Assembly: GCF_002909375.1 (NCBI RefSeq)
Contig: NZ_PPXD01000005.1
Location: forward strand, 62,001 to 126,000
Length of the DNA stretch: 64,000 nt
From: Cryobacterium zongtaii
GTDB taxonomy: Bacteria > Actinomycetota > Actinomycetes > Actinomycetales > Microbacteriaceae
Reading direction: 5' to 3'
Made by a program: the position numbers and the translations under genes. Under the pieces are notes generated by a model that worked only from the letters and a program-made list of their open reading frames with translations, was not told the origin of the DNA and searched no databases. Within the stretch, counting starts at the first letter, position 1, and each line of letters opens with the position of its first letter. Shown here piece by piece: positions 55,853 to 62,419 of this stretch.

Positions 55853-56614
55853 ATGGACCCGATTGTGACCCCGGGCCGGTTCGCCGGCCAGACCGCCATC
55901 GTCACCGGAGCCGGCTCCGGGATCGGAAAAGCGACAGCCGTGCGACTGGCTCGGGAGGGCGCCAGGGTGATTGCCGGCGACGTGGTTCCCGCCCGTCTGC
56001 AGGAGCTCCTCGACCAGTTCGGCGACCTCGACATCGTGACCGTCGACGGCGACATCAGCCACCAGGACACCACCACACGGCTGGTCGCCGCGGCGAACGG
56101 CCGCATCGACGTCGTCGCCAACGTCGCCGGTGTCATGGACGGCTTCCTCCCGATCGCCGAGGTCGACGACGCCACCTGGGAGCGGGTCTTCGGCATCAAC
56201 GTGACCGGCATGATGCGCCTGATCCGCGGGGCGCTGCCGATCATGGTGGCCGGCGGCGGCGGGTCGATCGTCAACGTCACGTCCGAGGCCGGCCTCCGCG
56301 GCGGCGCGGCCGGGGTCGCCTACACGGCGTCCAAACACGCCGTGATCGGTCTGACCCGCAACACCTCCGTGATGTACTCGGCCCAGGGCATCCGCTGCAA
56401 CGCGGTCGCGCCAGGCGGGGTGCAGACGAACATCGAGGCTCCGATGCGGTCTCCCCTGGCCGGGTCGGTGCTCGGCCCGGTGTTCCAGCACGTGTTGCCT
56501 CCGGTGGCCACCTCGGAGCAACTCGCCGCCACCATCACCTGGCTCGCCAGCCCGGACTCGGCCAACGTGACCGGCATCGTCCTGGCGTCGGACGGCGGCT
56601 GGTCGGCAATATGA
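55853..56614 (+). CDS. Short-chain dehydrogenase/reductase (SDR)
   Basis: A 253-residue classical SDR using NAD(P)H. The cofactor motif TGxxxGxG appears as AIVTGAGSGIGKATAVRLAR, NAG as NVAGVMDGF, and the catalytic Ser in VNVTSEAGLRGG with Tyr and Lys in AYTASKHAVIGLTRNTS. The C-terminal consensus is GIVLASDGGWSAI. The Asp after the second strand (AGDVVPARL) favours NAD(H). AAAGGAG precedes the ATG at 55853; an upstream in-frame ATG lies before the ribosome site. The substrate is unknown. Confidence 0.95.
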   Translation: MDPIVTPGRFAGQTAIVTGAGSGIGKATAVRLAREGARVIAGDVVPARLQELLDQFGDLDIVTVDGDISHQDTTTRLVAAANGRIDVVANVAGVMDGFLPIAEVDDATWERVFGINVTGMMRLIRGALPIMVAGGGGSIVNVTSEAGLRGGAAGVAYTASKHAVIGLTRNTSVMYSAQGIRCNAVAPGGVQTNIEAPMRSPLAGSVLGPVFQHVLPPVATSEQLAATITWLASPDSANVTGIVLASDGGWSAI

Positions 56615-56679
56615 GAACCGGTCTCCCTGTCGTCGCATGAGAGGGGTGCGATGTCGGACGGTGCTGCCAGACTCACCGC

Positions 56680-57825
56680 ATGACAGGCACAGACCAGACT
56701 CAGAGCCCCGTCCCGTTCCCCGGCCGTCCGCACGGCCATGGCCGATCCGCCCCGCCGTTTCGGTGCGGCGTCGTGCCGCCCTACCTCCTCGAGCACCTGG
56801 CCGCGGTCGAGGACCCGCGCTTCGAGGCCGCGGCCGAGGCCGCCCGGCGATCGTTGCGCGTCGACGACCCCATCCGCAGCCTGCGCTTCGAGCGCCGCAC
56901 CAGCGCGCTGCCCGCGCTACCCGTCGAGGCCGTACCGGGCGTCAGCACCCGCACCATCAGCGACGCCGGCCAGCTGCAGCGGCTGCCCGGCCGCACCGTG
57001 CGCACCGAAGGTCAGCCCCCGGTCGCCGACGTGGCGGTCAACGAGGCATACACCGGCCTCGGCGACACTCATGGCCTCTATTGGAGCCAGTACCAGCGCG
57101 ACTCCATCGACGGGCGCGGCCTTCCGCTGGACGCCACGGTGCACTACGGACGGGACTATGACAACGCCTTCTGGGACGGCGAACGGATGGTGTTCGGCGA
57201 TGGCGACGGCGAGGTCTTCAACAGGTTCACGATCTCGTTGAGCGTGATCGCGCACGAGCTCACCCACGGTGTCACCCAGTACAGCGCCAACCTCGCCTAC
57301 CAGGGCCAGTCCGGTGCGCTCAACGAATCGGTGTCGGATGTCTTCGGCGCCCTCGTGGAGCAGTTCGCAGCCGGCCAGGACACCCGGTCGGCGAGCTGGT
57401 TGATCGGCGCAGGGCTCTTCACCGAGCAGGTGCAGGGCCAGGCGCTGCGTTCGATGAAGGCTCCGGGCACCGCCTATGACGACGATGTTCTCGGCACCGA
57501 TCCGCAGCCGGCCTCGATGGACGGCTACATCGACACCGAAGAAGATTACGGCGGAGTGCACCTCAATTCGGGCATCCCGAACCGGGCGTTCTATCTGGTC
57601 GCCGAGGCCCTCGGCGGCAACGCGTGGGAGGCGCCGGGGCAGATCTGGTACGACACGCTCACCGGCCCCACCCTCACCGTGAACGCCGACTTCGCCGCTT
57701 TCGCGACGGCGACGGCGACGGCCGCGATCACCCGCTATGGCGCGGGCTCCGCCGAGCACGACGCGGTTCTGGCGGGATGGACCGGAGTGGGTGTGGTCGT
57801 CGATCCGCTGCGAGCGGCCTCCTGA
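56680..57825 (+). CDS. Protealysin-like M4 metallopeptidase
   Basis: A 381-residue thermolysin-family zinc peptidase of the protealysin type. It has no signal peptide. The short propeptide bears the hallmark CGVVPPYLLEHLA near residue 29. The zinc site is His192-Glu193-x-x-His196 (IAHELTHGVTQYS), with the third ligand Glu216 in NESVSD and catalytic His294 in DYGGVHLNSGIPNRAFY. Protealysin-like enzymes are made as inactive precursors in the cytosol and self-process. The next gene encodes a probable emfourin-type inhibitor, supporting intracellular control of the protease. The ATG at 56680 lacks a strong ribosome site. Confidence 0.93.
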   Translation: MTGTDQTQSPVPFPGRPHGHGRSAPPFRCGVVPPYLLEHLAAVEDPRFEAAAEAARRSLRVDDPIRSLRFERRTSALPALPVEAVPGVSTRTISDAGQLQRLPGRTVRTEGQPPVADVAVNEAYTGLGDTHGLYWSQYQRDSIDGRGLPLDATVHYGRDYDNAFWDGERMVFGDGDGEVFNRFTISLSVIAHELTHGVTQYSANLAYQGQSGALNESVSDVFGALVEQFAAGQDTRSASWLIGAGLFTEQVQGQALRSMKAPGTAYDDDVLGTDPQPASMDGYIDTEEDYGGVHLNSGIPNRAFYLVAEALGGNAWEAPGQIWYDTLTGPTLTVNADFAAFATATATAAITRYGAGSAEHDAVLAGWTGVGVVVDPLRAAS

Positions 57826-57917
57826 CGCGGCAGCGACGGTTCAGCGTTCGCTGGCAAGCCGCCTTCGATCATGCCGACATCCCCGATCGTGGCCCCGGCC
57901 GGACGTACCATGGGGCC

Positions 57918-58184
57918 ATGAAGGTCGTCGTCTCACGCAGCGGAGGCATCGCTGGGCTCCGGGTCACCTGGGACGTGCAGGTTGACGAGCAACCGGATGC
58001 TGCCGCGTGGATGCGTTTCCTCGAGGAACTGCCCTGGGACGAGGCCGAGGACAGCGCACCGATGCCGGACCGTTATGTGTACCGCATCCGGTGTGCCCCG
58101 CACGAGGTGGTGCTCGCCGAACCGCAGGTGCACGGCGCCTGGAAAGACCTGATCGACAGGGTGCGCGCGGCGAGCGAACGCTGA
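57918..58184 (+). CDS. Emfourin-type inhibitor of the adjacent M4 peptidase
   Basis: An 88-residue protein (MKVVVSRSGGIAGLRVTWDV at its start) resembling emfourin, the small protein that inhibits protealysin and is commonly encoded beside protealysin-like genes. Shared features are the RSGGxAG motif near the start and a compact alpha/beta composition with a closing HGAWKDLIDRVRAAS helix. It begins 92 bases after the M4 gene on the same strand. An inhibitor role follows from the family and the neighbour; no activity can be read from sequence. Confidence 0.82.
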   Translation: MKVVVSRSGGIAGLRVTWDVQVDEQPDAAAWMRFLEELPWDEAEDSAPMPDRYVYRIRCAPHEVVLAEPQVHGAWKDLIDRVRAASER

Positions 58185-58293
58185 CGCAGACCACCGAACA
58201 TCGTGTCGTTAGCACCCTGTAATAACGCACGCCCGGCGATACTGATAACGTGACTCGAAAGGGGGTCACGGGGCCCCATCAAGGGGGGCCATC

Positions 58294-59406
58294 ATGGCAA
58301 CGGCACATTCGTCTGCATCATCACTTCCTGACGTCGGCGGCACCGCCGATGCACGGACGGCCGCTGGACGACCTGGCGCCCTCCTGCGGCGTGGCCTCGC
58401 CGTCACGTTCGGCCTGGTGGTTGCCACCGCCGCGATCCTCGGAACCACGCAGGCACCCGCCTCCGCGGCTCCGGTGCCCGGCACGGTCAACCAGTGCAAC
58501 TACATCCAGGACGGCGGCGGCAACGAGATCGCCTGTGACGTCACCATCACGAACTACCTCGACCTCGACACGGGCCTGTCCCGATCGGACATCACCGTGC
58601 GCACTTGTGAAGGCGCGGTCGGCGAACTGGTGTGCACCACCATCCCAGTGAGCTTCCCCACGGCCACCACCGTCGTCGACCAGTGCAACAACTCCGCCAA
58701 CGGCGGCGGGTCGATCGCCACCTGCAACGTGTCGGTGGAGAACGTCATCGTCGGCGATGCCACAACCTCTCCCGCGACCGTGAATCAGTGCAACGGTTCA
58801 GGAGCCGAAGGACCCGAACCCACGCTCAACTGCACTCCGGTGTCCTCCACCACCTCGGCCGCCATCACCCAGTGCAATGCGTCCGTCAACGGCGGCGGGG
58901 CCGCCCGCCGCGTCACCTGCACGGTCGATTCGTCGACGGTCAGCGCGGCGCTGCCGGTGACCATCCGTCAGTGCAACGATTCAGTGAACGGCGGCGGCTC
59001 CACGCTGACCTGCACCGCCTCCCTCACACACCGGATCCTGCCTGCCGGAACCGTCACACCCACCCCGTCTCCCACCCCCTCAGCAACCCCGCCGGCGGTC
59101 ACCCCCTCGGCTACCCCGCCGGCCGTCACCCCCTCGGCTACCCCGCCGGCCGTCACCCCCTCGGCAACCCCGCCGGCCGTCGAGGCAGGACAGACTCCCA
59201 CACCGTCGGCGAACCCCTTGATCCCCATCGCCGGCGGTGGTGGCGGCGGCGCCGGTTATGGCACGGACCTGGCCGAGACCGGCACCGAACTGGCTGAGAC
59301 CGGTACGGATGCCCTGCCGGTGTTCCTCATTGCGGCCGGAGCGCTGCTGATCGGTGGAATCCTCCTCACCGTGATGCTGGTGCGTCGCCGTTCCACCCAG
59401 CTGTAG
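58294..59406 (+). CDS. Sortase-anchored surface protein with five QCN repeats
   Basis: A 370-residue secreted protein. A long N-terminal region (about residues 1-60) contains a basic stretch and hydrophobic core (LAVTFGLVVATAAILGTTQA) ending at PASAA, a likely signal peptidase site. Five ~35-45 residue repeats follow, each opening with QCN and closing with a Cys (TVNQCNYIQDGGGNEIACDV, DQCNNSANGGGSIATCNV, TIRQCNDSVNGGGSTLTCTA and two more). A Pro/Thr-rich stalk with 9-residue repeats comes next. It ends with two LAETG sorting motifs in tandem, a membrane helix and RRR. The paired cysteines suggest disulfides. It is probably cell-wall attached by a class E sortase; function is unknown. AAGGGGGG precedes the ATG. 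Confidence 0.88.
   Translation: MATAHSSASSLPDVGGTADARTAAGRPGALLRRGLAVTFGLVVATAAILGTTQAPASAAPVPGTVNQCNYIQDGGGNEIACDVTITNYLDLDTGLSRSDITVRTCEGAVGELVCTTIPVSFPTATTVVDQCNNSANGGGSIATCNVSVENVIVGDATTSPATVNQCNGSGAEGPEPTLNCTPVSSTTSAAITQCNASVNGGGAARRVTCTVDSSTVSAALPVTIRQCNDSVNGGGSTLTCTASLTHRILPAGTVTPTPSPTPSATPPAVTPSATPPAVTPSATPPAVTPSATPPAVEAGQTPTPSANPLIPIAGGGGGGAGYGTDLAETGTELAETGTDALPVFLIAAGALLIGGILLTVMLVRRRSTQL
59080..59182. repeat. 27 bp tandem repeats encoding the Pro-rich stalk
   Basis: Three full 27 bp units (59080-59106, 59107-59133, 59134-59160) and a partial fourth, tcRgcNaccccgccggcSgt-type, encode SATPPAVTP. Units 2 and 3 are identical, so recent slippage is likely. Confidence 0.9.
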
Positions 59407-59469
59407 GGCAACACGCCGCGGTCCGCTCGGCATACTCGCCGAGTGGACCGCAAAGTGGGACTATGAGGT

Positions 59470-59895
59470 ATGGACAACAACGACCTTGATCCCGTTCGCA
59501 TTCTCAGCGAGGACGAGTGCTGGGAGTTGTTGCTGTCCTCAAGCTTCGGCCGTCTCGCCGCCGCTGTCGCGGATGACATCGAGATCTTTCCACTCAACTT
59601 CGTCGTGGCCGACAAACGGCTTCTGTTCCGCACGGCCGAGGGAACCAAGCTTCTCGCCCTCACCGTGAACAACAAGGTGGCTCTTGAGACCGACGCCATC
59701 GGGCGCGGCGACGCGTGGAGCGTTGTCGTGAAGGGTCTCGCCCGAGTCCTCGACACCCAGGCCGAGATCGAAGCCGCCAACGCGCTCCCGCTCCGTCCGC
59801 TGGTGCCCACACTCAAGTACATCTGGGTTGAGATCACCCCGACCGAGCTGAGCGGGCGCCGGTTCGCCCTGGAACCGGAACCGGAGCGGTACTAG
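59470..59895 (+). CDS. Pyridoxamine 5'-phosphate oxidase-like flavin/cofactor-binding protein
   Basis: A 141-residue split-barrel protein of the PNPOx-like group. The core reads LSSSFGRLAAAVADDIEIFP, LNFVVADKRLLFRTAEGTKL and NKVALETDAIGRGDAWSVVV, a pattern seen in FMN- or F420-binding or heme-degrading proteins of this fold, and in nitroreductase-like family members. It ends with the typical LKYIWVEITPTELSGRRFAL. The exact cofactor is not determinable. It starts 63 bases after the surface-protein gene; the two are probably independent. Confidence 0.88.
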   Translation: MDNNDLDPVRILSEDECWELLLSSSFGRLAAAVADDIEIFPLNFVVADKRLLFRTAEGTKLLALTVNNKVALETDAIGRGDAWSVVVKGLARVLDTQAEIEAANALPLRPLVPTLKYIWVEITPTELSGRRFALEPEPERY

Positions 59896-59898
59896 CCG

Positions 59899-60339
59899 TT
59901 AGTCGCTGGCCGCCGCCGGAGCGACCCGGCCCTCGCCAGAGAGCCCGATGAGCATCAGCACCGCAGTGCCGTAGGCATCCGCCGCGGTGGCCGCCTCGAA
60001 CACCTCGTCGACGCCGCGCACGTGCACGCTTACCCGGTACCGGTCGTCGCTGAGCCTGTGCAGGGAGCGAAACGTGCCGCGCAGGAGCGCACGCATCTGG
60101 TCTTCCCTCGGCAGCCACAGGGCATCCTCGAGCGCGAGCGAATCCAGCGCCCACTCCGTCGTGCCGTTGAAACCGAGGATGGTGCCGGTGTCGAACTCGT
60201 GCGCCTCGATGGTCATCTCGCTGACCGTGAAGACCTCGGAGTCGAAGCCCGGTCGTTCGATGCGGAACGAGTCACCGGATACCGGATGCCAGGACAATCC
60301 GGCCTGCTGCAGGGCACGGGCACAGTCGATTGAGATCAT
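59899..60339 (-). CDS. Conserved hypothetical protein
   Basis: A 146-residue soluble protein with no recognised catalytic motif. It is rich in Asp and Glu and shows alternating strands (DSFRIERPGFDSEVFTVSEM, TILGFNGTTEWALDSLALED) and a closing TAADAYGTAVLMLIGLSGEG. Similar actinobacterial proteins are sometimes labelled pilus-assembly CpaE-like, but I see no ATPase feature, so I avoid that label. It overlaps nothing and is convergent with the PNPOx-like gene (three bases between stops). A hairpin lies upstream at 60419-60442. Confidence 0.7.
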   Translation of the reverse strand: MISIDCARALQQAGLSWHPVSGDSFRIERPGFDSEVFTVSEMTIEAHEFDTGTILGFNGTTEWALDSLALEDALWLPREDQMRALLRGTFRSLHRLSDDRYRVSVHVRGVDEVFEAATAADAYGTAVLMLIGLSGEGRVAPAAASD

Positions 60340-60418
60340 GTCCCATTATCGGCGCGGGATACCGTCGAGCGCGAGGGCGTTTTTCGCACTCACACCAGGC
60401 CGTCAGGCACAGAAGATT

Positions 60419-60442
60419 GGCACGCAGGTGCGCCTGCGTGCC
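60419..60442 (-). terminator. Perfect 10 bp hairpin downstream of the FKBP gene
   Basis: GGCACGCAGG (60419-60428), loop TGCG and CCTGCGTGCC (60433-60442) form a perfect stem. It lies 83 bases past the FKBP stop on its strand, followed by a weak T-containing run; a terminator role is likely. Confidence 0.6.
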
Positions 60443-60524
60443 ACATATTTCGGGGTGCCCCGGAGCGCCGTCAGCATTCTCCGGGGCCACCACTCACCCA
60501 TCAGGCGGGTGCGGATCGAACGGT

Positions 60525-60896
60525 CTAGCTGACGCCGTTCAGGTCGATCACGAAGATCAGGGTCTTGCCGGACAGCCGGTGACCGGATCCGGCCGGGCCG
60601 TAGGCCAGGTGCGGCGGCACGGTGAGCTTGCGACGGCCGCCCACCTTCATTCCGGGGATACCCTGCTGCCAGCCGGCGATGAGGGAGCCCAGCGGGAAGT
60701 TGATCGACTGGCCGCGGTTCCAGGACGAGTCGAATTCTTCGCCGGTGTCGTATTCGACGCCGAGGTAGTGCACGTCGACGGTGGCGCCGGCGGTGGCCTC
60801 GGCCCCGTCACCTACCACGATGTCGACGATGTCGAGCTGTTCGGGCGCGGGGCCCTCCGGGAAGTCGAGTTCGGGCTTGGAGTTCAAATCAGTCAT
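60525..60896 (-). CDS. FKBP-type peptidyl-prolyl isomerase
   Basis: A 123-residue FKBP domain that catalyses cis-trans isomerisation of proline peptide bonds. The FKBP pattern is complete: TVDVHYLGVEYDTGEEFDSS, the active-site FPLGSLIAGWQQGIPGMKVG, RRKLTVPPHLAYG and the closing LIFVIDLNGV. There is no signal peptide, so it is cytosolic. The ATG at 60896 is preferred to one 12 bases upstream. The gene stands alone between the hypothetical and PrsW-type genes, all on the minus strand. Confidence 0.95.
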   Translation of the reverse strand: MTDLNSKPELDFPEGPAPEQLDIVDIVVGDGAEATAGATVDVHYLGVEYDTGEEFDSSWNRGQSINFPLGSLIAGWQQGIPGMKVGGRRKLTVPPHLAYGPAGSGHRLSGKTLIFVIDLNGVS

Positions 60897-61073
60897 GAGA
60901 CCATCCAATCGGATTCCGGCTCCGGACGCACACCTGGAAATTCCCCCTTGCGCGAACGCCGTGGCCAGGTGCAGTCTTAGTGCATAGAAACTCGCCGCAC
61001 CGGGAGAGTTGTCGGCAGTGCCACACCACCGGGCGGCGAGTTTTCTCGTGGGCCCGTGTAACCGGGCGGCACG

Positions 61074-62297
61074 TCAGCCGATGACCTGGGCTCGGTCGTC
61101 CATCAGCAGGCCCAGCAGCCGGGCCTCCTCGACCTGGTCGGGGGTACTTCCCGGCCGTGCCGCTGCGCCGCTGCGACGGGAGGGGCGCAGCTGGGCGCTG
61201 ACCAGTCGTTGCCGCACCGATGCCAGCCGGGTGGCATCCGTGATGAAGCGGTTCATCGCGAGGCGACGCGCCTGCGGCTGGCCGTGTGCCCATGCCCGTG
61301 CCTGGCGTCGGCCGCGGGGAGTCGCCAGCATCGCCACCTCGGCCGGGGTGAACCAGCCCACGGCGGCATAGTCGCTGAGCCGTTGCACCATCAGCGCCTC
61401 CTCCTTGCGCCGCAGCATGACCACGACCAGGATCGCGCCGAGGAACATCGGCACCTGTACGAGGAAGTAGTAGCCCACCAGGGATGCGTCGTCGGTGAGT
61501 AGAAAGAACGCCCCGTTCCACACCGCGTGCAGCAGAACCGCAGCGGCCAGGCCGATGAACACGGCGCCGAGGTAACTTGAACCGCTCGCACGCCGGGCGG
61601 CGAAGCCGATGGCCAGGCCGGTGCAGGCCGTGAACAGCACGTGCGCGAACGGGGAGATCACCCCGCGCAACAGGAAGGTCACGCCGAGGTCGGCGATCCC
61701 GCCGTCGAGCATCGCCACACCGAAGTACTGGATGTTCTCCGAGAACGCGAAGCCGGCGGCGATCATGGCCGCGTAGACGACTCCGTCGATCGGACCGTTG
61801 AACTGGCCGCGGATCACCCAGAACAGCAGCAGGATGCCGAATCCCTTCGCCGACTCCTCCACGAGCGGCGCCTGAATGACGGCGGCCGTGAAGTCGCCCG
61901 CCGGTCGGGCCACGCCGCTGGTCGCGACGACGATCTGCACACCGAGGTCGAACACCAGCGCCGTCACGATAGAGACGCCGGCGCCCCAGAGGAAGGCAAA
62001 CCAGAGCGCCGGCCGGGGTTCCGGCTCCCACCGGTCGATCCAACGCACCGCCAGCACCACCAGGGTGAGCGGCACCAGCGCCAGCAGCAGACAGACCAGC
62101 ACCGCGCCCGGACCGAGGAAGGTCGAGAGGTAGACCAGGACCAGCAACAGCGCGAGCGCGGCGACCACGATGCCGATGCTCGCCCATACGACAGTGCTCA
62201 GGTTTGTGCGCCGCACCGGCGAACTCCACACCGGCGTCTGGATGGGGGTGTCCTGCTGGGGCACGGCGAGCGGTCGGCCGGTCGGGTCGAGGGTCAT
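61074..62297 (-). CDS. PrsW-like intramembrane metalloprotease
   Basis: A 407-residue integral membrane protein of the PrsW (M82) family, related to CPBP/Abi proteases, some of which cleave anti-sigma factors. About eight to nine hydrophobic segments precede a ~100-residue basic cytosolic tail. Active-site motifs are EESAKGFGILLLF, GFAFSENIQYF, SPFAHVLFTACTG and LLHAVWNGAFFL. The Glu, His and Asn/Asp residues in these are the proposed metal ligands. The ATG at 62297 starts just before the first segment after a Pro-rich head. The target is unknown. It is divergent from the Ada-AlkA gene. Confidence 0.92.
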   Translation of the reverse strand: MTLDPTGRPLAVPQQDTPIQTPVWSSPVRRTNLSTVVWASIGIVVAALALLLVLVYLSTFLGPGAVLVCLLLALVPLTLVVLAVRWIDRWEPEPRPALWFAFLWGAGVSIVTALVFDLGVQIVVATSGVARPAGDFTAAVIQAPLVEESAKGFGILLLFWVIRGQFNGPIDGVVYAAMIAAGFAFSENIQYFGVAMLDGGIADLGVTFLLRGVISPFAHVLFTACTGLAIGFAARRASGSSYLGAVFIGLAAAVLLHAVWNGAFFLLTDDASLVGYYFLVQVPMFLGAILVVVMLRRKEEALMVQRLSDYAAVGWFTPAEVAMLATPRGRRQARAWAHGQPQARRLAMNRFITDATRLASVRQRLVSAQLRPSRRSGAAARPGSTPDQVEEARLLGLLMDDRAQVIG

Positions 62298-62321
62298 GCC
62301 CGCCAGTTTACGGGGACCGGA

Positions 62322-62335
62322 CCGGTTCGAACCGG
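62322..62335. promoter_or_regulatory. 14 bp perfect palindrome between prsW-like and ada-alkA genes
   Basis: CCGGTTCGAACCGG is a perfect palindrome in the 122-base gap between divergent starts. It could be an operator for either gene. I see no tRNA around the TTCGAA core. Confidence 0.4.
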
Positions 62336-62419
62336 GCAGATTCCGCCCGAGCGATGGCCCTGAACGGCGATGTCTGATTCCCGCTACCGGTCGTGCGGTG
62401 CGCGTGTCAGTCTTGGGGG

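Noticed and set aside
62318-62342. tRNA-like T-arm (GGTTCGAACC)
   Set aside because: It is a 14 bp palindrome without acceptor or anticodon arms; no tRNA cloverleaf can be drawn around it.
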